Shown here: positions 42,243 through 49,634 of the stretch, piece after piece
Position numbering within the stretch: the first letter of the stretch is position 1
Layout: every line of letters starts with the position of its first letter
DNA from: an uncultured Bacteroidales bacterium
Lineage (GTDB): Bacteria; Bacteroidota; Bacteroidia; Bacteroidales; Bacteroidaceae
Length of the DNA: 49,634 nucleotides
NCBI GenBank assembly: GCA_902801425.1
Contig: CADCIQ010000020.1
Coordinates: forward strand, 1-49,634
Direction of reading: 5' to 3'
Notes under the pieces: model-generated
What the model was told of the DNA's origin: nothing
Database searches by the model: none
Seen by the model: the letters and a program-made list of their open reading frames with translations, nothing else
Program-made: the position numbers and the translations under genes

Positions 42243-43574
42243 TTATCCTAGCAACTTCTTCTCCGCCTCTTCCACTTTCTCGAAGTGGAAACCGTCGAGA
42301 ATGCTCTGCATAAGAGCCTGAATACGGTCATTGCAGAGATTACCTATACTACCCTCATGAGTGTGGTGTATGTTCTTGTTTGGAGTGAACTTACCAGCCT
42401 CAATATCCAGACCTACCTTCTTATAGGCATCACGGAATGGCATACCCTCAACGGCAAGTCTGTTCACCTCCTCTACAGAGAAGATTGGATCATACATTGG
42501 GTTGTCGAGAATATCCTCACGAACCTCTATCTTATTGATAATATAGGCTGTCATGTTGAGACAATCCTTCAGTTCGTCAAATGCAGGAAGGAATACCTCC
42601 TTGATGATCTGCAGGTCACGGAAGTAACCGCAAGGCAGGTTATTCTGAATAAGAGTAACCTGAGTAGGAAGTGACTGGAGTTTGTTGCTCTTCGCACGGA
42701 TAAGCTCAAACACGTCTGGGTTCTTCTTATGAGGCATGATGCTTGAACCTGTGGTACACTCCTTTGGAAGCTTCACGAACTGGAAGTTCTGTGAGTTGAA
42801 CATACAAGCATCGAATGCCAGCTTGGCAAGAGTACCTGCAAGTCCGGCAATAGAGAATGCCACGTTTCTCTCCAGTTTTCCACGACCCATCTGTGCATAC
42901 ACCACGTTATAGTTCATTGTGTCAAAACCGAGAAGGTCTGTGGTCATCTGGCGATTCAATGGGAAACTTGAACCATAGCCAGCAGCAGAACCGAGAGGGT
43001 TGCGGTTTGTCATCTTATATGCAGACTGGAGGTACAGCATATCATCGGTAAGAGATTCTGCGTACGCACCAAACCAAAGTCCGAAACTGCTTGGCATAGC
43101 AATCTGAAGATGGGTATAACCAGGCATAAGCACGTTCTTATACTGCTCTGACTTTGCAATAAGCTCGTCAAAGAGGGTCTTTGTGCCTTCTACCACCTCA
43201 CGCAAGGCTGCACGAGTGAAGAGCTTGAGGTCAACAAGCACCTGATCATTACGTGAACGACCAGAGTGAATCTTCTTACCCATATCGCCCAGAGCGCGAG
43301 TAAGCATAAGTTCTACCTGAGAGTGAACATCCTCAATGTCATCCTCAATAACAAACTCACCCTTTTCGCATATAGCGTATATCTTACGCAGTTCCTTGAG
43401 CAGAACTGGCAGTTCATCATCAGCAATAAGTCCTATGGAATTCAGCATGGTGATATGCGCCATACTACCCATTACATCATATTTTGCAAGATAGAGATCC
43501 ATCTCGCGATCACGACCAACCGTAAAACGCTCAATCTCCTTGTTAATCTCAAAGCCCTTAGACCAAAGTTTCAT
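42243..43574 (-). CDS. argH: argininosuccinate lyase, 443 aa
   Basis: The last enzyme of arginine synthesis splits argininosuccinate into arginine and fumarate. Family blocks are complete: HSGRSRNDQV (residues about 104-113), TVMPGYTHLQ-like MPGYTHLQIAMP, and the signature TGSSIMPHKKNPD near residue 280 with the catalytic Ser loop. Cytoplasmic tetramer in known members. Slightly shorter than E. coli ArgH but normal for Bacteroidota. It has its own promoter at 43627-43658 and no other arg gene is in the window. Confidence 0.96.
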   Translation of the reverse strand: MKLWSKGFEINKEIERFTVGRDREMDLYLAKYDVMGSMAHITMLNSIGLIADDELPVLLKELRKIYAICEKGEFVIEDDIEDVHSQVELMLTRALGDMGKKIHSGRSRNDQVLVDLKLFTRAALREVVEGTKTLFDELIAKSEQYKNVLMPGYTHLQIAMPSSFGLWFGAYAESLTDDMLYLQSAYKMTNRNPLGSAAGYGSSFPLNRQMTTDLLGFDTMNYNVVYAQMGRGKLERNVAFSIAGLAGTLAKLAFDACMFNSQNFQFVKLPKECTTGSSIMPHKKNPDVFELIRAKSNKLQSLPTQVTLIQNNLPCGYFRDLQIIKEVFLPAFDELKDCLNMTAYIINKIEVREDILDNPMYDPIFSVEEVNRLAVEGMPFRDAYKKVGLDIEAGKFTPNKNIHHTHEGSIGNLCNDRIQALMQSILDGFHFEKVEEAEKKLLG

Positions 43575-43626
43575 TTTTTCTTATTATTTATACTACTAAT
43601 ATACCTATTTACACGTTATCAGGTTG

Positions 43627-43658
43627 CAAAATTAATGATTTTTCCACAATTATCCAAC
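43627..43658 (-). promoter_or_regulatory. promoter of argH
   Basis: On the minus strand GTTG (43658-43655), 20 bp, TAATTTTG (43634-43627). A small hairpin GATTGT/ACAATC overlaps its upstream side (43660-43677). Confidence 0.7.
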
Positions 43659-43710
43659 AGATTGTAAAAAACAATCGTGAAATTTTACTTTTTTTGTTCT
43701 TTTCGGATGA

Positions 43711-43746
43711 TTTTACACTAAATGTTCGTAATATTTTGGTGTAAAA
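43711..43746. other. operator-like inverted repeat upstream of argH
   Basis: TTTTACACTAAA and TTTGGTGTAAAA pair at 11 of 12 positions around a 12-base centre. It lies between the argH promoter and the end of the next gene; it may be a regulator site or a terminator-like hairpin. Confidence 0.5.
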
Positions 43747-43868
43747 CAACTATTTAGCGTTTTCATAAATGCAGCTCACGTTGCTTAGTGTCTTTCAAGA
43801 AAAATAACGACGATAACCAGAAAATTTAGCTCAGAAAATTTATTTTATTCAAAATTTTAGACAAAATC

Positions 43869-44336
43869 CTAAAACTGATTATTCAAGAAAGCCCTTGTCT
43901 GTACATAGCTTGGCTCATAGTAAGCACTTGAATTGTAATTGTCTATGGCATCACATATAGGTGAGGCATATACTTTCTGAATGCTCTCAACCAATTCATC
44001 ATCTTGTGTCACAGAACTTATAAGTCGTGCATAAACCTTACCCATCTGCGTCTCTGATGGCACCTTATCCGTGAAACGAGCATCTACCTTAGTAACATCC
44101 ACATTGCCTTGCTCAAGTCCATATTCATCCTTCCAAGCATCAACAACCTCATTAGGATTAAGACAATGGTTAGTTTCTGCTATCGAAAGCTGACGAGCAA
44201 GACCATCCTTACCCATTTTTCCGACAACATAGTTATTCCTCTGCTTTATGGCTCTGGCTGTACGCTCTATCATATAGCAGACAAAATACAGTTCGTTAAA
44301 TGTTATCTCTTGGTCAGGGAAATAGATGTTAGTCAT
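43869..44336 (-). CDS. hypothetical cytoplasmic protein, 155 aa
   Basis: The product is helical and soluble, with no signal peptide. An early helix (ITFNELYFVCYMIERTARA) is followed by a basic segment (KQRNNYVVGKMGKDGLARQL), then a segment like NPNEVVDAWKDEYGLEQGN. I do not recognise a family with confidence. It is first in transcription order after two small genes on the same strand (44385 and 44931) and may form a loose operon with them. Toxin-antitoxin partners have similar sizes, but nothing in the sequence proves this. Confidence 0.65.
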   Translation of the reverse strand: MTNIYFPDQEITFNELYFVCYMIERTARAIKQRNNYVVGKMGKDGLARQLSIAETNHCLNPNEVVDAWKDEYGLEQGNVDVTKVDARFTDKVPSETQMGKVYARLISSVTQDDELVESIQKVYASPICDAIDNYNSSAYYEPSYVQTRAFLNNQF

Positions 44337-44384
44337 AATTATCTTTTTAACTTTTTGTTAAAAAATCCAATAGTACCCCTATCT

Positions 44385-44891
44385 CTACTCGATGCTGAAA
44401 GGTCTTGAATACTTGATAGTAATGGGTAATGTTTTTTGGCTTTGGATAGGAGTAAAATATAAAGAATCTAAACTTATAGAATATTTTAAGCGATATTTTT
44501 TCTTTTGTCCTTTCTCACATAGAAAGTCATAAATTTGCCATATATCTGTTCTTGACTCTTTTATACCATTTATTGTGTTCGATGGCATTTCTCCCTTATA
44601 GACTGGTAATATTTCCATACTATTATCAATTAGGGATTTCTCTCGCTTATATGTTCTGAAAATATCATCAAGCAAACAATACCAAGTGCCATCATCTTTC
44701 ATACGCTCCAAAGCAACCTTTACAAACAAATGTTTGCAACTATAGTTTTTGTAATTAATATGTATCTTATCCCCTATTTTGTATTCCTCATTTATAGGCG
44801 CAATATCCATACTGTCTGTTGCACTTTGTGCATGAGACTTTGTTATTATACACAAGAATAATATTATGATAGCGAGAATTTTATTTTCCAT
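44385..44891 (-). CDS. hypothetical secreted protein, 168 aa
   Basis: A signal peptide is visible (MENKILAIIILFLCIITKS, cleavage probably after HAQ at residue 22). The mature part has beta-type patterning with IGDKIHINYKNYSC and SISLDSLYF, suggesting a small immunoglobulin-like or similar domain. No family recognised. It lies 39 bp downstream of the small gene at 44931 on the same strand, and 48 bp before the gene at 43869. Confidence 0.65.
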   Translation of the reverse strand: MENKILAIIILFLCIITKSHAQSATDSMDIAPINEEYKIGDKIHINYKNYSCKHLFVKVALERMKDDGTWYCLLDDIFRTYKREKSLIDNSMEILPVYKGEMPSNTINGIKESRTDIWQIYDFLCEKGQKKKYRLKYSISLDSLYFTPIQSQKTLPITIKYSRPFSIE

Positions 44892-44930
44892 ACAGCTATA
44901 TTGTTTGAGTTCAATGTAATATACATTTCT

Positions 44931-45173
44931 TCATGCCAATCCAAGTCCTAAGTTTGAAATAATCTGAACCTTATCGGCATTGTCATTACATTCTTGAAGT
45001 AGGAATCTACCTAAACCGTATGTTTTTGCACCATATACATAAGCCTCAGAAATTGTATCAAAGGCTTTTACTTCAAGAGATTCTGGAATGACAAGATACT
45101 TGCCATCATAGTCTTCAAGCAGGGAAGACATGTTTCTTTTGAAGAAATCATATTGTTTTTGTAATGCACACAT
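44931..45173 (-). CDS. DUF5678-like small protein, 80 aa
   Basis: The sequence SLLEDYDGKYLVIPESLEV, then FDTISEAYVYGAKTYGLGRF, matches the pattern of small DUF5678-type proteins (glycine-tyrosine core followed by an amphipathic helix). No signal peptide or TM. The start ATG at 45173 is well defined; in reverse orientation a CAAAAGTA (-7-like) lies about 24 bp upstream. Role unknown; usually such proteins sit beside protease- or toxin-like partners. Confidence 0.6.
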   Translation of the reverse strand: MCALQKQYDFFKRNMSSLLEDYDGKYLVIPESLEVKAFDTISEAYVYGAKTYGLGRFLLQECNDNADKVQIISNLGLGLA

Positions 45174-45360
45174 AACTATACTTTTTATTGTTCAGTTGCA
45201 AAAGTAATCAATATTTCTGATTTCTCCAAATTTCTCAGTAGAAAAAGTCAAAATCCTTAAACCTCCAAAGAAAACATGGAAAAGTTTATGTATGTGGATT
45301 GAGTCATAAGGAAGTACATAGGCTCAAGCCCCGAAGATTCTCCGTTGTAGCTCCTAAGTA

Positions 45361-45471
45361 ATTACCATATAAATACCATTATAATACCATTATATTACCA
45401 TTAAAATACCATTAACTATGGTAATATTATGGTATTATTATGGTAATATAATGGTATTATAATGGTATTAT
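45361..45471. repeat. 5 + 5 unit 11-bp mirrored array
   Basis: Five units of AATACCATTAT type (45361-45415), a single C, then five units of TATGGTATTAT type (45417-45471). All ten units are exactly 11 bp. Followed by CATAGAAGGAAAAGCGAAAG, like the flank at position 44. Confidence 0.95.
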
Positions 45472-45539
45472 CATAGAAGGAAAAGCGAAAGGAAAATGGA
45501 GAATCCTAAGAAGCAATAAAGAAAAAAAACAAAATAAAT

Positions 45540-45700
45540 AACGTGAGTTCGACGAATTAGCTTTTGCTGTCGCATAACATTAATATAGGACATTAATGAA
45601 ACATTAATTGTGACATTAACTAGCCTTACGGCTTAAACTCTCATCAATTTTTGTCCAAATTAACGTCTTAATTAACGTCATAATTAATGTTTGAAAGCAA
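45540..45700. repeat. CATTAAT-type mirrored array with shared motif
   Basis: It begins with AACGTGAGTTCGACGAATT (45540-45558). Four CATTAA units at 11-13 bp spacing (45578-45619) are answered by TTAACGTC/TTAATGT units (45660-45691). Similar to the array at 31102. Confidence 0.72.
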
Positions 45701-45984
45701 AGCAGAACCCTATTTGTTTAAAGATTAACGTGAGTCCGTTGATTGGTTCTGCTTGTCGGGTACAAGCGAGAGAAAGATAAGTCCCATATATCTTTTTATA
45801 TAACAAGCAATGTTATTGTAACGTACAATTAGACGAATTCATCCAACCCACATACTATTAAGTGTCATAAATACATTAATACTAATAACTTATGCGATTT
45901 ATGTGCTTTTTGTGTTAAAAATCCGTGTGTGTCTGTGCAAAATACAGGAAAAATGAAGAAAAATGTAAAAAAGTTCGAAAAAAA

Positions 45985-46016
45985 TTTGGTAGTTCTACAC
46001 ATTTTAACTATTTTTG
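45985..46016 (+). promoter_or_regulatory. orphan consensus promoter
   Basis: TTTG (45985-45988), 20 bp, TATTTTTG (46009-46016): exact match to the Bacteroidota consensus, with no protein gene downstream until 47103. Confidence 0.75.
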
Positions 46017-46022
46017 CAAACA

Positions 46023-46615
46023 GATAACAAAATAAAAGGTAATAATGTGGAGAAATCCACTCTCGCATAAAGAAAATCGTAGTCTTACATTTATTTCCAT
46101 TTAAAAAAATAATAATTGCAACTAATAATTATGGTTATATCAATGTATGGTTAGTTCTCCCCGGTTTCACATTATGTGAGATAAAACAAAAGAGAAACAA
46201 TATCATCGTGGCTTGGGAGTCAGCCACGAACATTTATTTCCAAAAACAATCGACATACAAAAATACTTTTATTCATTATACAAAAGCATGTTCTCCCTGG
46301 GTGCGCCCGATACGGAGATTAATCGGACTTTGTCTGATGACAGCACATAGACCATATCTGTTAATTAATATGCCAGACAATGGCAGACGGGGCAGTTGTG
46401 CTCCTTTAGATTCAGCTACGAAAAGCGAATTATGCAAAGACTGTTCAGCTGTTTAATTACAGCATGAATGATCATTGTATCCATGAGGCTCATATTTTGA
46501 AAAAATGTTTATATCAGTAATGGAAAGAAATATTCCAGATAATAGGTGTAAGTAAGTGTGTTGTTTCTCGGGGTAGGGAGGAAGTGATTTCTCCCTACTC
46601 TATCTTTATATTTAT
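46023..46615 (+). ncRNA. possible non-coding RNA between orphan promoter and terminator
   Basis: A unit of about 590 nt starts just after the orphan promoter and ends at an intrinsic-terminator-like hairpin. It contains several small hairpins: GTGGA/TCCAC (46049-46062), CGTGGCT/AGCCACG (46207-46228), CCGAT/ATCGG (near 46310). The only frames are a 19-codon one from ATG 46046 and an 82-codon one from GTG 46208, neither protein-like. No match to tmRNA or RNase P landmarks is seen. Confidence 0.35.
46571..46615 (+). terminator. terminator-like hairpin
   Basis: GTAGGGAG / CTCCCTAC with a 10-nt loop, followed by TCTATCTTTATATTTATC. Confidence 0.65.
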
Positions 46616-46619
46616 CATG

Positions 46620-47005
46620 AGTTAGATGAATTCAATATAAACGCATCCACAAGTCACAACCTCTTTATTATTCTTTCCTTTTATCTTTTATAAAAGAATT
46701 TAATTAGAAAAAATAAAGAATAGATAATAAGAAAGGGGTGTGGAAATGTGGATATTGTATGTTGAACACTCATTATCAGAGAGATGAAAAAATAATAAGT
46801 GTATGGACAACACGTTTATTATGCTTTTATAACCTGTGGATTATCCACTATCCCACTTGTGGATATATGAGGGATGTGTATAAGTGGCAAGTTATTAGTT
46901 TTATATCAACTATGTTTCCACTACCTTTACACGGCATTTCAACGTGTTATAAACGGGTTTTACATATACTTTTCCATATAGTTTATCCACAATCTGTGGA
47001 TAAGT
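46620..47005. other. candidate chromosomal replication origin (oriC)
   Basis: Three exact DnaA boxes (TTATNCACA): 46875-46883 (minus), 46983-46991 (plus), 46995-47003 (minus). Four one-mismatch boxes: 46747-46755, 46835-46843, 46841-46849 and 46858-46866. They lie beside a very AT-rich stretch (46620-46735) that could unwind. Genes from 37245 to 45173 run leftward and those from 47103 run rightward, as expected around an origin. Confidence 0.6.
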
Positions 47006-47025
47006 AGGGGAAAATGTAGATTTTC

Positions 47026-47057
47026 TTCGTTATTGTCAATGTTTATTTGTAATTTTG
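47026..47057 (+). promoter_or_regulatory. promoter of the GH43 gene next to oriC
   Basis: TTCG (47026-47029), 20 bp, TAATTTTG (47050-47057), 46 bp before the ATG. Confidence 0.65.
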
Positions 47058-47102
47058 CATTCAAATAAACTTTAACCACTAAAACTATAAAACCCTCAAT
47101 AT

Positions 47103-49211
47103 ATGAAAAAGTTTGTGAGTCTTTCACTATCTTTGTTTTCTGCCCTGTGGATAAATGCTCAGGAAGTGTCGATAACTCCTAAGAGCTGGACAGCGGATAA
47201 TGGTAATGGTACCTACACCAATCCCCTACTCTATGATGAGTTTTCTGATCCTGACATCATTCGTGTGGGTGATGACTACTATCTTGCAGGAACTACCATG
47301 CACTCTGTGCCTGGATTGGTTATTCTGCATTCAAAGGATCTCGTGAACTGGGAGAACATATCATATTGCTTTGACCGCTTTGACTTCAATGATGATGCCT
47401 TCTCTTTGAAAAATGGTAAGGAGATATATGGTCAGGGTATCTGGGCACCTTGTATAAGATATGCTAATGGACAGTTCTATCTCTATTCTAACATTAATGG
47501 TAAGGGCTTGCAATGCTATACCTCAAAGGATATCCACGGTCCTTGGGTGCATCATAATATGCAGGGAAAGATATATGACCTCAGCGTGCTCTTTGATGAT
47601 GATGGTAAGATATATGCTATTCACGGATATGGAGAAGTGCATTGTACGGAATTAAAGCCAGATATGAGCGGTCCTGTGGATGGTACAGATAGGGTTATCA
47701 TTCCTGAAGGTTCCGCTGTTGGCGAAGGGCATCACATGTATAAGATGAATGGAATGTACTATCTTATTTCAACTGACTATAAGCCTAATGGGCGTACTCT
47801 TTGCTCTCGATCTAAGAGTATCTGGGGACCTTATGAGCAATGTGTAATTTCTGCTGATGAAACCTTCGGCTATCACGCAGTAGGGTTGACGGAATGGAAA
47901 GGCAGGATTGTGCCTGACGGAACAAAGTTCAAGATAGGTGCAGAGGATAAGGATGCAACGGCTTGTACCAATATTCATCAGGGAGGTATTGTGCAGACTC
48001 AGAAAGGCGATTGGTATGCCCTTCTTATGATGGATTTTCATTCTGTTGGCCGTACCGTTACCCTTGCTCCTATTACATGGAAGGATGGTTGGCCAATGCT
48101 TGGTTTGGAAGGAAACCTTGGTCGTGCGCCCCGCACTTGGCTAAAGCCTGATATTCCGGGAACAGAGAATATAAAGCCATACGTTGCATACAAGCGTGAT
48201 GAGGATTTCAACGGCAAGAAGCTTGGCAGGGTTTGGCAATGGAACCACAATCCTGATGATACTAAATGGGCTATAAAGGGTGGCAGATTGCAATTACAGA
48301 CAATGCCAGCCGACCAGCTAATGTGGGCAAGGAATAGTCTCACACAGCGCGTTGTTGGTCCGAGAAGCGTATATACCGTGGAATTGTTCACTAATAAGTT
48401 GAAAGACGGTGATGTGGCTGGAATAGGCAATATAAACGTGCCTTGTTCGTGGCTTGGTGTTGTGAAGGAAGGAAAGAACGTGAAACTGCGTTGCTTCGAG
48501 CAGTTGAGTAATGACACTATTGACTATGATGCCTTGAACATAATTGGTGGTAATGGCAAGATGGATCACCTGTATCTGCAAATGGTAGGCGATTGGGATA
48601 ATAACATAATGCACTATGCCGTTTCGGGTGATGGCGTGAATTTCAAGCAGGTAGGGCATAAGATGAAACTTTCATATCAGTTATGTACTTTCCAAGGCTC
48701 TCGCGTCTCTCTCTTTGCATTCAACAAGAACAAGGTGAATGGTGGAATTGCGGAGTTTGATAACTTCTCCTGTGAGGAACTTGATGCTGATCGTTCTGGT
48801 AATATCCCATTGGGTAAGGAAATCCGCATTATCAACCTTGCAACGGGAAAGCCGATGATAGCTCAGCCTCACGGATTACTGTATGATACAGATGCAAAGG
48901 ATCAGTCGGCATTAACCAAGTTCAAGGTTATAGACAAGGGAAATGGCAAGGTTATATTGCAATGCTCTGATGGTAGGTATGTCTTTGTATCAGGTATGGG
49001 ATTGCCTGGCGATGTGCGTCTCACAAAGGATGAGTCAAAGGCAGAAGTATTTATGTGGCAGGACTATCTCAACAAGGAGTTTATGCTTATGTCTATGCGC
49101 ACACACACCTACGTTGGTAAATCCCCAACCACAGGCAGTCCTTACTCTATGGATTATAAGGGCGCAGATCCAGGAAGAAGAAACGGAGCAGTGTTTGTTT
49201 GGGAAGAGTAG
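47103..49211 (+). CDS. GH43 beta-xylosidase/arabinofuranosidase with C-terminal binding domain, 702 aa
   Basis: The signal peptide covers residues 1-20 (ending WINAQ). The GH43 domain shows FSDPDIIRVGDDYYLAG (base Asp near 49), LSVLFDDDGKIYAIHG and GEGHHMYKMNGMYYLI (acid Glu), and GQGIWAPCIRY. A beta-sandwich (about 365-560) follows, as in long GH43 beta-xylosidases, and residues about 565-702 form a third domain with trefoil-like repeats (LATGKPMIAQP, GRYVFVSGMG, RTHTYVGKSP). It is a close relative of the enzyme at 27043 with an added C-terminal module. Secreted; likely acts on xylan or arabinoxylan oligosaccharides. Confidence 0.91.
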   Translation: MKKFVSLSLSLFSALWINAQEVSITPKSWTADNGNGTYTNPLLYDEFSDPDIIRVGDDYYLAGTTMHSVPGLVILHSKDLVNWENISYCFDRFDFNDDAFSLKNGKEIYGQGIWAPCIRYANGQFYLYSNINGKGLQCYTSKDIHGPWVHHNMQGKIYDLSVLFDDDGKIYAIHGYGEVHCTELKPDMSGPVDGTDRVIIPEGSAVGEGHHMYKMNGMYYLISTDYKPNGRTLCSRSKSIWGPYEQCVISADETFGYHAVGLTEWKGRIVPDGTKFKIGAEDKDATACTNIHQGGIVQTQKGDWYALLMMDFHSVGRTVTLAPITWKDGWPMLGLEGNLGRAPRTWLKPDIPGTENIKPYVAYKRDEDFNGKKLGRVWQWNHNPDDTKWAIKGGRLQLQTMPADQLMWARNSLTQRVVGPRSVYTVELFTNKLKDGDVAGIGNINVPCSWLGVVKEGKNVKLRCFEQLSNDTIDYDALNIIGGNGKMDHLYLQMVGDWDNNIMHYAVSGDGVNFKQVGHKMKLSYQLCTFQGSRVSLFAFNKNKVNGGIAEFDNFSCEELDADRSGNIPLGKEIRIINLATGKPMIAQPHGLLYDTDAKDQSALTKFKVIDKGNGKVILQCSDGRYVFVSGMGLPGDVRLTKDESKAEVFMWQDYLNKEFMLMSMRTHTYVGKSPTTGSPYSMDYKGADPGRRNGAVFVWEE

Positions 49212-49221
49212 ATAGTAATTT

Positions 49222-49515
49222 ATGGGGCACAAATATGTATGTTTACATTGTCATAAGTGCTATAGTGCAGGGACTGATTTTACAAAGTTTCAGGAGAAAA
49301 AGATTTGTCCCGAGTGTTCATCACTTATGTTTCTCCTAAACGAAAAGTTCAAGGCTCCTCTCAAATGTGACTCCACTCAATGGGAAATAGTTAAGATGTT
49401 GATTGATAATGGTTTTCATTACCAAACAATATTTGATCCCATTACTAATGAAAATGTTCCTTATCCATGGACAAAAAAAGAAGCCGAAGAATTCATTCAA
49501 AAATATGCTAAGTAA
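49222..49515 (+). CDS. small zinc-ribbon protein, 97 aa
   Basis: The N-terminal part holds a four-cysteine ribbon, CLHC (residues 7-10) and CPEC (28-31), as in zinc-ribbon domains. A further Cys (KCDSTQW, residue 49) follows. The C-terminal half is helical and acidic to mixed (KKEAEEFIQKYAK). No enzyme motif. It begins 10 bp after the GH43 stop, so it is probably cotranscribed. Role unknown; possibly a nucleic-acid or protein binder. Confidence 0.7.
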   Translation: MGHKYVCLHCHKCYSAGTDFTKFQEKKICPECSSLMFLLNEKFKAPLKCDSTQWEIVKMLIDNGFHYQTIFDPITNENVPYPWTKKEAEEFIQKYAK

Positions 49516-49537
49516 ATTGAAGAATATACATTAATTT

Positions 49538-49557
49538 AACGTGAGTTCGACGAATTT
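49538..49557. repeat. copy of the AACGTGAGTTCGACG motif
   Basis: An exact copy of the motif at 45540-45558, 23 bp after the zinc-ribbon gene. Confidence 0.75.
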
Positions 49558-49634
49558 ACTTTAGAATAAAGTAGTCTGTCCATCATTAGAACAGTCAACA
49601 GTCTGCACTCTTATCGTAGGCTTCTTTGGGAAGA

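Noticed and set aside
45865..46068. 67-residue minus-strand frame, Phe-rich
   Set aside because: It lies over AT-rich DNA and antisense to an exact promoter; runs of Phe come from T-rich sequence.
46208..46456. 82-residue frame starting with GTG
   Set aside because: Begins inside a hairpin, has no hydrophobic core or known motif; the unit is better read as a possible RNA.
46023..46615. tmRNA or RNase P RNA
   Set aside because: No tmRNA tag frame with tRNA-like ends and no RNase P conserved core could be found.
1..49634. CRISPR array
   Set aside because: The tandem arrays have 7- or 11-bp units without spacers, so they are not CRISPR.
1..49634. IS element or REP-associated transposase
   Set aside because: No transposase or Y1-type nuclease gene is encoded in the window; the mover of the palindromic family must be elsewhere, if it exists.

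Overview
The window looks like chromosomal DNA of a Prevotella/Segatella-type gut or rumen Bacteroidales. Signs of this are promoters of the Bacteroidota form (TTTG, about 20 bp, TAnnTTTG), almost no Shine-Dalgarno sequences, a PorZ-like type IX secretion protein, a DUF4492-cydA-cydB respiratory locus, and a dense set of secreted GH43/GH8/GH95 enzymes. No rRNA, tRNA, CRISPR array, phage module or transposase gene was found.

Layout. 92-1344 (-): two small lipoproteins. 1656-2507 (+): patatin phospholipase. 2510-8759 (-): surface-glycan operon with three glycosyltransferase genes (one a GT4-GT2 fusion) around a PorZ-like protein. 9157-12490 (+): mannose-1-phosphate guanylyltransferase, a SUMF1-fold lipoprotein, a SprT-like metalloprotease and a hypothetical protein. 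12537-14979: an ECF sigma factor with a membrane partner, a membrane-anchored winged-helix regulator and a DUF2809 protein. 15363-18752 (+): rubredoxin, DUF4492 and cytochrome bd oxidase. 19534-28713 (+): a carbohydrate cluster (GH95, a GH43-GH8 fusion, two GH43) that fits breakdown of decorated xylan and has no susC/susD in view. 29554-36115 (+): S41 protease, membrane-anchored HTH protein, a DUF4488-like protein, and a second ECF sigma operon. 37245-45173 (-): second GH95, a double-domain esterase, a four-cysteine lipoprotein, argH and three hypotheticals. 45174-47102: a 1.9 kb gene-free stretch holding repeats, a promoter-to-terminator unit without a protein, and a DnaA-box cluster that looks like oriC. 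47103-49515 (+): another GH43 and a zinc-ribbon protein.

Working together. GH43, GH8 and GH95 enzymes plus the two-domain esterase could strip arabinose, xylose, fucose or L-galactose and acyl groups from xylan oligosaccharides. PorZ, the glycosyltransferases and GDP-mannose synthesis point to a cell-surface glycan, possibly the one that anchors type IX cargo.

The most unusual property is the repeat load. Family 1 is a GC-rich palindromic element of about 50-170 bp found between genes and also inside or at the start of reading frames: it forms the linker of a glycosyltransferase fusion, a second in-frame insertion, the start codon and first residues of two unrelated proteins, and part of signal peptides. 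Family 2 is mirrored tandem arrays: short units of exactly 7 or 11 bp repeated in one arm and again as the reverse complement in the other, with a different unit sequence at each site but the same architecture. Family 3 is a repeat of about 170-350 bp that carries a promoter, in at least three copies.
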